44,466 nucleotides of DNA, taken from the NCBI RefSeq assembly GCF_021021435.1, contig NZ_JAINWI010000025.1, positions 1 to 44,466 on the forward strand, written 5' to 3'. The notes beneath the pieces are model-generated. The model saw nothing but the letters and a program-made list of their open reading frames with translations. It was not told the origin of the DNA and made no database searches. Position numbers and translations under genes: made by a program. Positions 35,428-44,438 of this stretch are shown here, in pieces. This DNA is from Seohaeicola saemankumensis (GTDB lineage: Bacteria > Pseudomonadota > Alphaproteobacteria > Rhodobacterales > Rhodobacteraceae). The stretch's first letter is position 1. Each line of letters begins with the position of its first letter.

Positions 35428-37339
35428 TTTAGGCAAGAACCTGTCTTCAGGCGGCGCAACGATCGGTGCATTGTTGGCGCAGAACGCTTCGCGCTACGGA
35501 AAGGATATCGCCCTTCGCGAAAAAGAGCGCGGGATATGGAAAGAGACTACCTGGGCGGAATACGCCCAAGAAGTACTAGCCTGTGCAGCTGGACTTGAAA
35601 GAATCGGCGTGAAGCCCGGCAAAGCCGTGCTGATTCTGGGCGACAACCGTGCGCGGCTGTATGCTGGCATGCTGGCAGTTTCGTTGCTTGGTGCCTACGC
35701 AATGCCCGCTTATCCGGGCGCGACACTCGACGAATTGCGACACTTCCTCGGCGAAGTCGAGATTGTCGGGGCTATCGCGGAAGATCAGGAACAGGTTGAT
35801 AAGATCCTGGAGCTGAAGGCCGCGGGCGCAAAGGGCATCGACCACATCATTTATGATGAAGAGCGCGGTCTTGGCTTCTATGAAGTTGAAGGGCTGATGT
35901 CTTGGGTTCATCTGATCGAAGTTGGTCAGCATGAGCTAAACGAGACACCGGGTTTGCGTGAGAACCTGCTTGCTCGTGCAAAACCGGAAGATCCGGCCAT
36001 CTTCCTGCATTCCTCCGGGACAACAGGTGCTCCGAAAGGGATCGTTCTGAGTCAGAAGAACGTTCTTGCTGCTGCCAGGAACGGACATGCAGCGGGGGCC
36101 TTTGACGAAAACGAGGAAATTCTTGCCTATCTGCCAATGGCTTGGGTTGGGGATTTTGCAATTACGGTGGCGGCGGCACTTTTGTACCGGTTTACCGTGA
36201 ACGTGCCAGAGCGGCAGGAAACCGTCGGGCGCGACATGCGCGAGATTGCTCCGACCTTCTATCTGGCGGCGCCGAGAAGCTGGGACCAGATGCTGACCAC
36301 AATTCAGGTGGGCATCGAGAATTCGACCCGTTTCAAGAAAAGGCTATACCATTTCTTCATGGACCGGGCCATCGCAGCCGAGACACGCAAGCTGAACGGC
36401 AAAAGCGGCGGCGCCTTGGAGCCTCTGGGCCGACTTCTAGGCGAGGCAATCGTTTTCGGTCCGATCAAGGACCAGTTCGGGATGAGCCGCCTCAAGAACG
36501 CGTTCACTGGCGGTGAAGCGATCGGCGAAGACACTTTTGTTTTCTACCGGGCCCTGGGAATCAAATTGCGCCAACTCTACGGTCAGACTGAAAACAGTGC
36601 GATCAACGCGATCCAGGCTCCGGGTGAAGTGCGTCTTCATACTGTTGGCAAACCCGCGCCGGGCGTTGAGGTGACTATCGCCGAGGACGGGGAGATCCTG
36701 GTACGCTCGGACAGCGTGTTTGAAGGGTATTTCAATAAGCCCGAAGCGACCGCCGAAGCCCTTGAGGGTGGGTGGCTGCATACAGGTGATGCTGGGTATC
36801 TGGAGGAAGACGGACACTTGGTTGTTCTGGGGCGCGTTTCCGAGGTTATGCATACAGCCGGAGGCGAGCGATATGTGCCGAACTACATCGAGAACCGGTT
36901 GAAATTCAGCCCATACATTAAAGACGCGGCCGTAGTAGGCGCCGGCCTTGACGAATTGACGGCAATGGTCTGCGTGGATTTCGAAGCGGTCGGCCACTGG
37001 GCAGAGGTGAACGGCGTACCCTACGTGTCGTATGCCGATCTTTCCCAGCGCGAAGAGGTCGCGACGTTGCTTCGCGAAGCTTTCCGACGGGTCAACAAGG
37101 CCGTCACCGAGCCGCTACGCCTGCAACGCTTTGTCAGCCTGCCGAAAGAATTCGATCCGGACGATGGTGAGATCACGCGGACCCGAAAACTACGGCGCAA
37201 GGTCGTGCAGGAACGCTATTCTGACGTGATAGCGGCGCTCTACGACGGTTCAAAAGAGGTCCACGTAAGCGCGCAGGTGACTTACGAGACTGGGGAAGTT
37301 GGGAGGGTCGAGAGAAGCCTTCCCATCAGGGAGGTATAA
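35420..37339 (+). CDS. long-chain-type acyl-CoA synthetase
   Basis: A 639-residue AMP-forming ligase of the long-chain fatty acid CoA ligase group: HSSGTTGAPKGIVLS is the ATP loop, LRQLYGQTENS and WLHTGDAGYLEEDGHLVVLGR follow, and the C-terminal TRTRKLRRK matches the FadD15-like type. It lies between the ATPase and permease genes of a Liv-type transporter. This arrangement suggests that the imported acid is turned to its CoA ester on entry. GGAGGGTCGC precedes the ATG; the stop abuts the next ATG. Confidence 0.9.
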   Translation: MTDLGKNLSSGGATIGALLAQNASRYGKDIALREKERGIWKETTWAEYAQEVLACAAGLERIGVKPGKAVLILGDNRARLYAGMLAVSLLGAYAMPAYPGATLDELRHFLGEVEIVGAIAEDQEQVDKILELKAAGAKGIDHIIYDEERGLGFYEVEGLMSWVHLIEVGQHELNETPGLRENLLARAKPEDPAIFLHSSGTTGAPKGIVLSQKNVLAAARNGHAAGAFDENEEILAYLPMAWVGDFAITVAAALLYRFTVNVPERQETVGRDMREIAPTFYLAAPRSWDQMLTTIQVGIENSTRFKKRLYHFFMDRAIAAETRKLNGKSGGALEPLGRLLGEAIVFGPIKDQFGMSRLKNAFTGGEAIGEDTFVFYRALGIKLRQLYGQTENSAINAIQAPGEVRLHTVGKPAPGVEVTIAEDGEILVRSDSVFEGYFNKPEATAEALEGGWLHTGDAGYLEEDGHLVVLGRVSEVMHTAGGERYVPNYIENRLKFSPYIKDAAVVGAGLDELTAMVCVDFEAVGHWAEVNGVPYVSYADLSQREEVATLLREAFRRVNKAVTEPLRLQRFVSLPKEFDPDDGEITRTRKLRRKVVQERYSDVIAALYDGSKEVHVSAQVTYETGEVGRVERSLPIREV

Positions 37340-38227
37340 ATGGATTGGGTCTTTCTAACAGAGCTTGCGATCAACGGGGCCTTGACGGGTCTGCTGTATT
37401 CGCTATTCGCGATCGGCCTTGTGTTGATCTATAAAGCATCGTCGGTGCCCAATTTGGCGCAGGGCGGGCTGACCATGGTCGGCGCCTATGTGGTCTTGGC
37501 GCTGGCACGTGATGTGGGTTTGCCTTTGTGGCTGGCCATTCCGCTTGCTGTGGTCGTCATGTTCGGCCTTGGATTCGGTATCGAGCGTGTTGCCCTGCGT
37601 CGTCTCGCGGGTCGACCGGTCGTCATGATCCTGATGCTGACACTTGGACTGGACATTTTCCTTCGGGGGACAACGCTTGCGATCTGGGGCGGGACGTCGC
37701 GTTCAATGGAACTGGGCGTCAGCTATGATCCCCTGTTCTTGGGCGACATTTTCGTCAGCCGCATTCATCTTGTCGGTGCCGGGGTCGCGGTCGGTCTCTT
37801 TGTCGCCTTCATGCTATTTTTCCGCACCCGGACAGGAATAAAACTGCGGGCGATCGCGGATGATTACATGGCATCATGGTCGGTCGGAATCTCGGTTGAG
37901 CGCGGTGTTGGTCTGTCCTGGGCACTAGCATCGGTGGTTGCCGTAGCCGCAGGCGTCATCTGGGGTGAAATCCAGGGTGTCGACCAGGCGCTGTCCTTGC
38001 TGCTTCTCAAGGGTCTGACGGTTGCTGTTCTCGGTGGTCTTGACAGTATTCTGGGCGCAGTGGTGGCCGGTATTATCCTCGGTGTCGTGGAAAATGTCGG
38101 CGCTGACTTCCTAGACCCGCTTGTCGGAGGTGGAAGCCGGGAACTGATCGTGGCCGCCGTGCTCATTCTTACCGTCATGATCCGCCCGCATGGACTGTTC
38201 GGTCGTCACGACATCGAGAGGGTGTAA
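37340..38227 (+). CDS. Liv-type ABC permease (LivH-like)
   Basis: A 295-residue membrane protein of the branched-chain amino acid permease family with about eight hydrophobic segments. NGALTGLLYSLFAIGLVLIY and the NLAQGGLTMVGAY segment near the N-terminus, and KGLTVAVLGGLDSILGAVVAG near the end, are typical of LivH. It starts immediately after the acyl-CoA synthetase stop, with GGGAGG upstream. Confidence 0.9.
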   Translation: MDWVFLTELAINGALTGLLYSLFAIGLVLIYKASSVPNLAQGGLTMVGAYVVLALARDVGLPLWLAIPLAVVVMFGLGFGIERVALRRLAGRPVVMILMLTLGLDIFLRGTTLAIWGGTSRSMELGVSYDPLFLGDIFVSRIHLVGAGVAVGLFVAFMLFFRTRTGIKLRAIADDYMASWSVGISVERGVGLSWALASVVAVAAGVIWGEIQGVDQALSLLLLKGLTVAVLGGLDSILGAVVAGIILGVVENVGADFLDPLVGGGSRELIVAAVLILTVMIRPHGLFGRHDIERV

Positions 38228-38230
38228 AGG

Positions 38231-39304
38231 ATGTTTTATAGACTTTCCGGTATCCATCATGCCAACTATGTTTCGGATAGCCGTATCTTCAAGGTGCCTG
38301 CTGATCGGAATCTGGCGGCATTCATCTTCCTGATTGGCCTTGCCGCGCCATTCATCGTACCGTCGCTTTACCTGAACAGTTATATGCTCCCGTGGTTGAT
38401 CTGGACGGCAGCAGCCCTGGGTCTGAATCTGGTGACAGGTTGGGCAGGCCAGCTGCACTTGGGCTATGCCGCGGTCATGGCCGTCGGAGCGTATTCGGCG
38501 ATCCACGCCGCGCGGTTCGGGGTGCCGTGGGAATTCGCCCTGATCATTGGCGGACTGACGGCATCCGTGATCGGCAGCCTATTCGCCTTTGCCGCCTTGC
38601 GGGTCAAAGGGCTGTATCTCGCCCTCACAACCCTTGCGATGCAATTCGTGATGGACTGGGTTCTGACCCACTCGCCGGCCATTTCAGGGGGTTCGCACGC
38701 ATCTCTCCAATCTCCAACGCTGGCGCTGCTCGGGCAGGACATCACCTCGGACACGGGCTATTACTATGTCGCCTTCGGATGGTGTGTGCTGGTGACGATC
38801 TTCATGCTCAACCTCAAGCGCACGGGGCTTGGTCGTGCCTTGGTCGCAGTGCGGGAAAAAGACTTTGCCGCAGCTATCCTCGGTGTGAACAGTTTCTACT
38901 ACAAGATTCTGGCCTTCGCGACGTCGTCTTTCATTGCGGGTGTTAGCGGTGCGTTGCTTGTTGCGACTTTCTTCTTTCTTGCCGCGCCCGAACAGTTCTC
39001 GGTTGCCGTTTCGATCCAGGTTCTTGCCATGGTAATCGTTGGCGGGCTTGGCAGCATCATCGGATCTTATTTCGGTGTTGCTCTGATCCTTCTTGTTCCG
39101 GGTCTGGTGAACGGTCTCATCGTCACGCTGAGTGACCAGCTTGGCATGCAGATCAATGTTGAAACGCTCGCTCACATCCCGAACGCAGTCTATGGCGCGC
39201 TGATCGTCATTATTCTTCTGATCGAGCCGCTCGGCTTGGGAAAACTCTACGGCAACATCAGAGACTATCTGATGGTCTGGCCCTTCGATCAGTTCAAGAA
39301 ATAA
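38231..39304 (+). CDS. Liv-type ABC permease (LivM-like)
   Basis: A 357-residue polytopic membrane protein. AAALGLNLVTGWAGQLHLGYAAVMAVGAY is the LivM signature region and VSIQVLAMVIVGGLGSIIGSYFG lies in the C-terminal half. It pairs with the LivH-like permease. The gene begins 3 bases after livH-like. Confidence 0.9.
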   Translation: MFYRLSGIHHANYVSDSRIFKVPADRNLAAFIFLIGLAAPFIVPSLYLNSYMLPWLIWTAAALGLNLVTGWAGQLHLGYAAVMAVGAYSAIHAARFGVPWEFALIIGGLTASVIGSLFAFAALRVKGLYLALTTLAMQFVMDWVLTHSPAISGGSHASLQSPTLALLGQDITSDTGYYYVAFGWCVLVTIFMLNLKRTGLGRALVAVREKDFAAAILGVNSFYYKILAFATSSFIAGVSGALLVATFFFLAAPEQFSVAVSIQVLAMVIVGGLGSIIGSYFGVALILLVPGLVNGLIVTLSDQLGMQINVETLAHIPNAVYGALIVIILLIEPLGLGKLYGNIRDYLMVWPFDQFKK

Positions 39305-39315
39305 GGGAAATGCCG

Positions 39316-40128
39316 ATGCAAGAAAAAGTTGAAGCGCAGCCCATCCTGTCCATGAACAGTGTTGAGGTGCTGTACGACAATGTGATGCTGGCGATCAAAG
39401 GGGTTTCGGTCCAGGTCCCAAAAGGGGAGATGATCGCACTTTTGGGGTCGAACGGAGCGGGAAAAAGCACCACGTTGAAGGCGATCAGCGGGCTTTTGAA
39501 GGCTGAGCGCGGACGCATCAGCCGAGGTGAGATAACGTTTCAAGGAACGGATATTACCCAAGCACTGGCGCAAAAACGTGTCGAGATGGGCATCTGTCAT
39601 GTTATCGAGGGGCGACGGGTCTTTGAACACCTGACCCCCGACGAAAACCTGACCGCAGCTGCCCCGAGCGGAATGTCCCGAACGGCGCTGAAAGTCGAAA
39701 AGGACAAGATCTACGCATATTTTCCGCGGCTTGCCGAGCGGCGGAATTCGCAAGCAGGCTATTTGTCTGGTGGTGAGCAACAGATGCTTGCCATCGGCAG
39801 AGCCATGGTGACACAGCCGAAGCTATTGATGCTGGACGAACCAAGTCTTGGGCTTGCCCCGTTCCTGGTCGAAGAAATCTTTGGGATCCTGCAAAAGATC
39901 AATCGGGAGGAGGGCCTGTCTGTCCTTCTGGTGGAGCAGAACGCATTGGCCGCATTGGAGATCGTTTCTCAAGGGTATCTGATCGAGAACGGCCGCGTGG
40001 TTATGCACGGCACGGCCGAGGCGCTCAAGTCCAATTCCGACATTCAGGAATTCTATCTGGGTGGTGGGGAAGGCACCGATTTCCATAACGTCAAGCACTA
40101 TAGCCGGCGCAAGCGCTGGCTGAGTTGA
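39316..40128 (+). CDS. Liv-type ABC transporter ATPase (LivF-like)
   Basis: About 270 residues with Walker A GSNGAGKST, signature YLSGGEQQMLAIGRAM, Walker B LLMLDEPSLGLAP and switch VEQN, all as in LivF. ATG 39316 has AGGGA at good spacing; ATG 39310 is in frame but too close to it. The C-terminus is slightly extended (HNVKHYSRRKRWLS). It completes the importer with the LivG-like ATPase. Confidence 0.88.
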   Translation: MQEKVEAQPILSMNSVEVLYDNVMLAIKGVSVQVPKGEMIALLGSNGAGKSTTLKAISGLLKAERGRISRGEITFQGTDITQALAQKRVEMGICHVIEGRRVFEHLTPDENLTAAAPSGMSRTALKVEKDKIYAYFPRLAERRNSQAGYLSGGEQQMLAIGRAMVTQPKLLMLDEPSLGLAPFLVEEIFGILQKINREEGLSVLLVEQNALAALEIVSQGYLIENGRVVMHGTAEALKSNSDIQEFYLGGGEGTDFHNVKHYSRRKRWLS

Positions 40129-40161
40129 AGTACGAATTAGAAATTGTTCAGGGAGGATCAA

Positions 40162-41400
40162 ATGAAGAAACTTACCCAAGCGCTGGCAGTATTTTCAATG
40201 TTTGGCGGAGCCATGTTCGGCACCCAGACGCTGGCTGAACCATTCAAAATCGGCATCTGCTACGACCTCAGCAAGGCGTATACCTTTGCCACGCCACAGG
40301 TTTCGCAAGCCGCGATGGATCTTGCGAAGCTCATCAACATAAAGGGCGGCATCGGTGGAGAGCCGGTCGAGGTTATCGTCCGCGACCATGGAAACGAACC
40401 GCAACGCGGGATCGAGTGCTACTCAAAGCTCAGCCGCGAGGGCGTTTTCGTCTTTGATACTCTGTCCACGCCTGTCTCTTTGGCCATCCTGCCGCGTGCC
40501 ATGGCAGATAGAAACATCCTTATGCAGTCACTTGTTGGCCGCGGCGATGCAGTGGACGGCACCGTGTTTGACTGGGTGTATCCGGTCGGACCGACCTATT
40601 GGGGGCAGGCGGCGAATGACGTTGCCTACATCAAACAATTGCATGACGGCGATCTGTCGGACGTGAAAGTGGGGTTTGTCTATTTCGACTATCCTTTCGG
40701 ACAGGAGCCGATCGAAATTCTGCAAACACTGTCTGAAAAAGAGGGTTTCGAGCTTGAGCTTTACCCTGTGCCACTGCCTGGCAGCGACCAAGCCGGTGTG
40801 TGGTCCAAGGTGCGCCGCGACAACCCCGATCATGTGATAGTCTGGATGCTGGGCGGTGCGCATGTGGTTGCGTCGAAGGAAATGCAGCGTAACCGCATCC
40901 CGATGGATAAATATATTTCCGTCAACTGGCTGAACGAAGTTGATATTGCCAACATCGGCAAAGAGGCAGCCAAGGGCATCAAGCGCGGTACAAATGTCGT
41001 GGGCGGTCAGGATATCGCCCTGTATAAGGAAATCATCACCGAACTGTATGAAAAGGATCAGGGTTCGGGCCCGATTGAGAAGACACAGGACGTTTTTTAC
41101 AACACCGGGTTGGCGATGTATTCGATCATGTTCGAAGCCGCGCGTAGGGCGGCAGAGAGCGAAGGTCTTCCCATTACGGCAACGTCCTACAAGGCAGGAT
41201 TGGAATCGCTTGATGGTTACGACGCAAACGGGCTGATGGCACCCATCACAGTGACGGCCGAAGACCATGGTGGCGGTGGCAAGACTCGGATTGAGATGTG
41301 GGACGGGGAGGCTTGGGTCCCGCAAACCGACTGGATCTCTGAATACACGGATGTCGTGTGGGACGTGGTTAAGGAAAGTTCCTCCAAATACGAGCAGTGA
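40162..41400 (+). CDS. ABC transporter substrate-binding protein 1
   Basis: A 412-residue type-1 periplasmic binding protein with a signal peptide ending near TLA. The body (FKIGICYDLSKAYTF, VIVRDHGNEPQRGIECYSKL) fits the Leu/Ile/Val-type receptor family, in a clade often next to acyl-CoA genes. Strong GGGAGG precedes the ATG. It is closely related to the next gene. The ligand is unknown; with the adjacent ligases, a carboxylic acid is more likely than an amino acid. Confidence 0.88.
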   Translation: MKKLTQALAVFSMFGGAMFGTQTLAEPFKIGICYDLSKAYTFATPQVSQAAMDLAKLINIKGGIGGEPVEVIVRDHGNEPQRGIECYSKLSREGVFVFDTLSTPVSLAILPRAMADRNILMQSLVGRGDAVDGTVFDWVYPVGPTYWGQAANDVAYIKQLHDGDLSDVKVGFVYFDYPFGQEPIEILQTLSEKEGFELELYPVPLPGSDQAGVWSKVRRDNPDHVIVWMLGGAHVVASKEMQRNRIPMDKYISVNWLNEVDIANIGKEAAKGIKRGTNVVGGQDIALYKEIITELYEKDQGSGPIEKTQDVFYNTGLAMYSIMFEAARRAAESEGLPITATSYKAGLESLDGYDANGLMAPITVTAEDHGGGGKTRIEMWDGEAWVPQTDWISEYTDVVWDVVKESSSKYEQ

Positions 41401-41495
41401 AAGACTGAACAGCAGGAAATGTGGCGCAACGCGTGGCGGCGGCGCTCACGAAACAAGATGACCGCCCTAAACTCAGACAACGGGAGAGAGAAAAG

Positions 41496-42746
41496 ATGAA
41501 AGTCAAACAACACATAAAGGCGGTGGCCTTTACTGCCGCCTTGGCAGTAAGCGCGACTGTTGCCACGGCGCAGGACAAGGAGCCGATCCGCTTCGGACTC
41601 TGCTTCGACCTCAGTAAATCGTACACGTTCATTTCGCCGCAGGTGGCGCAGGCAGCGCAGGACCTGGCGATGTACACCAACGAGAATGGTGGCATCGAGG
41701 GCCATCCGGTGGAAATCATCGTTCGCGATCACGGTAACGAACCGCAGCGCGGCGTGGAATGCTACGAGCAACTCAAGCGCGAAGGTGTCTTCCTCTTCAA
41801 CATGCTCTCGACGCCGGTCACGAACGCGGTTCTGCCGCGTGCCATGAAGGACGGCAACCTTCTGATGCAGTCCTTCGTTGGCCGCGGCGATGCAGTTGAC
41901 GGGGAAGTGTTCGAATGGGTCTTCCCAGTCGGTCCGACCTATTGGCAGCAGGCTGCGAATGACGTTGCCTTCATCAAAAACCAGATGGGCGGTGACCTGA
42001 GCAAAGCGAAGATCGGGTTCATCTATTTGGATTACCCCTTCGGTCAGGAACCAATTGAGATCCTGAAAACACTTTCTGAAAAAGAAGGGTTTGAGCTGGA
42101 ACTTTATCCCGTGCCGCTCCCCGGTTCGGATCAAGCTGGCGCATGGAGCAATATCCGCCGTGATAAGCCAGATTACGTGATCAGCTGGCTTCTGGCGGGC
42201 GGGCATGTGGTTGCCTCGAAAGAAATGCGCCGCAACCGGTTCCCGATCGACCGTTATCTGTCGGTGAACTGGCTGAACGAAGTCGATATCGCCAACATTG
42301 GCGCACAAGAGGCAAAAGGCATTCTGCGCGGGACCAACGTGGCCGGTGGCCAGGAAGTTCCGATCGTCAAGACGATGTTGGACACCTACTATGCCAATAG
42401 CAAGGGCAGCGGACCCGAGAGTCTGGTGCGCGACGTGTACTATAACACAGGCATGGCGATTTACTCGGTGGGTTTTGAGGCTGCGCGTATCGCGATAACC
42501 GAAAACGGTTGGCCGATCACGGCGGAAAACATGAAGAATGCCTATGAGTCGATCGAGAACTTCGATGGCAACGGCGTCATGGCCCCGGTCACAGTGACCG
42601 ACAAAGACCACGGTGGCGGCGGCAAGACACGGGTCGAACAGTGGGATGGCGAAACCTGGGTTCCGCTGACCGACTGGAGCGCCGACTATCTCGACGTTGT
42701 GTGGGAAGTCATCAAGCACAGCTCCGCGACGTTCAAAGTCGAGTAA
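41496..42746 (+). CDS. ABC transporter substrate-binding protein 2
   Basis: A 416-residue paralogue of the preceding protein, with signal peptide ending near ATA. Long blocks are shared, for example GFELELYPVPLPGSDQAG and SVNWLNEVDIANIG, while other parts differ. Two receptors for one importer would broaden the ligand range. GGGAGAGAG precedes ATG 41496. Confidence 0.88.
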   Translation: MKVKQHIKAVAFTAALAVSATVATAQDKEPIRFGLCFDLSKSYTFISPQVAQAAQDLAMYTNENGGIEGHPVEIIVRDHGNEPQRGVECYEQLKREGVFLFNMLSTPVTNAVLPRAMKDGNLLMQSFVGRGDAVDGEVFEWVFPVGPTYWQQAANDVAFIKNQMGGDLSKAKIGFIYLDYPFGQEPIEILKTLSEKEGFELELYPVPLPGSDQAGAWSNIRRDKPDYVISWLLAGGHVVASKEMRRNRFPIDRYLSVNWLNEVDIANIGAQEAKGILRGTNVAGGQEVPIVKTMLDTYYANSKGSGPESLVRDVYYNTGMAIYSVGFEAARIAITENGWPITAENMKNAYESIENFDGNGVMAPVTVTDKDHGGGGKTRVEQWDGETWVPLTDWSADYLDVVWEVIKHSSATFKVE

Positions 42747-42754
42747 GACAAAGC

Positions 42755-42782
42755 TTCCCCGCGGCAAACATGTCGCGGGGAA
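42755..42782 (+). other. hairpin after second binding protein gene
   Basis: TTCCCCGCG and CGCGGGGAA form a 9-bp perfect stem with a 10-base loop, 9 bases after the stop codon. Only a short CTTT follows. Similar hairpins after binding-protein genes stabilise the upstream mRNA or partly end transcription, so less of the downstream hydratase mRNA is made. Confidence 0.55.
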
Positions 42783-42825
42783 CCTTTCCGCACTTAAATT
42801 GTTCAGAGAAAACGAAGCAGGTATC

Positions 42826-43602
42826 ATGAGCCCCATTGACGTGAAGATTGAAGACGGCATTGCGACCGTCTGTATCAACCGGCCCGAACGCAAAAACGCG
42901 CTTTCTGTGGCGGCGACGAACGGGCTGACCGATGCCTGGGAGAAGATCGAGGCGGATGACAGCGTTCGCGTGGCCATTCTGACTTCGGCCGATTGCGGCG
43001 TTTTCAGCGCCGGACTGGATCTGAAGGAAGCCACGCAAATCGCACGCGACGAGGGCGTCGATATTCTGACTAAGATGCGCGACCCGTTTCACGAGACAAT
43101 GCGCGCCTGCAAGAAACCCATCATCGCGGCGATGACGGGGTCGCTGATGGCGGGCGGCATGATGCTGACTTTGAATTGCGATCTGCGGGTGGGTCTCAAA
43201 GGGACTAAGGTGGGTATTACCGAAGTAAAGATCGGTCGTGGATCGCCCTGGGCATCACCGGCCCTGTCGATGCTGCCGCAGCCCATCTTGATGGAAATCG
43301 TTCTGACCGGCGATCTGATGCCGATCGAGCGCCTGCACGAATACGGGTTCACCAACTACATTGAGGACACCCCCGATGCTGTCCGGGCAAGGGCCTTGGA
43401 CCTTGCCAAACGCATCGCCAGCGCCGCTCCGCTTTCGGTGATTGCCGCGAAAGGTGGCGTTCGTGCGACCATGGACTTGGGCTGTGCGGGTGGTCTGGAA
43501 GAGGGCAAGCGCCTGCACGAGGTGGTTTACGCCAGCAACGACGCAATTGAAGGCCCCAAGGCTTTTGCCGAAAAACGAGCGCCCGTCTGGACCGGGACCT
43601 GA
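42826..43602 (+). CDS. enoyl-CoA hydratase/isomerase family protein 1
   Basis: A 258-residue crotonase-fold protein. The oxyanion-hole blocks are GVFSAGLDLKE and TGSLMAGGMMLTLNCDLRVG, and NRPERKNAL is near the N-terminus. A Glu in TEVKIGRGSPWA lies at the usual catalytic position. It probably hydrates an enoyl-CoA. ATG 42826 follows the hairpin; upstream in-frame starts lie inside the binding-protein gene. Confidence 0.88.
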   Translation: MSPIDVKIEDGIATVCINRPERKNALSVAATNGLTDAWEKIEADDSVRVAILTSADCGVFSAGLDLKEATQIARDEGVDILTKMRDPFHETMRACKKPIIAAMTGSLMAGGMMLTLNCDLRVGLKGTKVGITEVKIGRGSPWASPALSMLPQPILMEIVLTGDLMPIERLHEYGFTNYIEDTPDAVRARALDLAKRIASAAPLSVIAAKGGVRATMDLGCAGGLEEGKRLHEVVYASNDAIEGPKAFAEKRAPVWTGT

Positions 43603-43613
43603 TGGAGGCTTGA

Positions 43614-44396
43614 ATGACTGAACTTATTCGCCTGGACAGGGAAGGGCCTGTCGGAATTCTGCGTTTCCTTCAGCCGGCAAAACGCAACCCTTACAGCATC
43701 GGGTTTGTCGAAGAACTGGTGGCGCTCCTGCGCGAAGCCGAACGGGACGATACGATCCGTGCCGTTGTCATGAGCGGGGGCGACCATTTCAGCAGCGGCG
43801 GCGATCTGGTTGGGTTTCAGTCTGAAATTGCGAAAGGCGCAAGGGCGACGTCGGAAATGGTGGACCTGGTTCACGATGGCGGACGCGCGGCCTATCTGTT
43901 TCGCAAACCTCTGATATCGGCAGTATGCGGCGTAGCTTTTGGCGCGGGACTAAGCTTGGCTCTTTCGGCGGACATTGTCGTTGCCGCCGAAGATGCTCGG
44001 CTGTGCGAAGTATTTGCGCGTGTTGGCGGCTGTCCCGACACGGGTTCGAGTTGGCTGCTTCAGCAGCGTGCCGGCGCCGGCGTGGCCCGGATGTTGGTAC
44101 TTACGGGTCGAGAGATCGACGGGCTCACCGCTAGGGAACTGCGCATCGTCGAAGAATGCGTGCCAGCCAGTCAGGTCGAGGCACGGGCTTTGGAAATTGC
44201 TCGCGAGATCGCCACTCACCCGATGTTCGGCGTTCAGACAGCCAAGCGCGTCATGCGAGCCGCAGCAGAGTGCAGCTATCTCGAGGCGCTAGACATCGAG
44301 CGCGACGCCCAGAGCGTTTTGCTGTGTGCGCATGACTTTCCCGAGGCTATGAAAGCTTTTTCGGAAAAAAGAACCCCGGAATTCAAAGACCGTTAG
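43614..44396 (+). CDS. enoyl-CoA hydratase/isomerase family protein 2
   Basis: A 260-residue crotonase-fold protein. FSSGGDLVGF and CGVAFGAGLSLALSADIVVA are the oxyanion-hole blocks. The segment after DARLCEVFARVGGCPDTGSS replaces the more common Glu-containing loop, so the activity may be isomerase or hydratase and cannot be set by sight. GGAGG precedes the ATG, 11 bases after the first hydratase. Confidence 0.87.
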   Translation: MTELIRLDREGPVGILRFLQPAKRNPYSIGFVEELVALLREAERDDTIRAVVMSGGDHFSSGGDLVGFQSEIAKGARATSEMVDLVHDGGRAAYLFRKPLISAVCGVAFGAGLSLALSADIVVAAEDARLCEVFARVGGCPDTGSSWLLQQRAGAGVARMLVLTGREIDGLTARELRIVEECVPASQVEARALEIAREIATHPMFGVQTAKRVMRAAAECSYLEALDIERDAQSVLLCAHDFPEAMKAFSEKRTPEFKDR

Positions 44397-44438
44397 ACCG
44401 GTCGAAACCATATCGTAAAACTCAAGGAGACCACGCTT

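Noticed and set aside
41217-43034. Open frame of 605 codons on the minus strand opposite the binding-protein genes
   Set aside because: It is antisense to two well-supported receptor genes, and its translation is the mirror of their codon bias.
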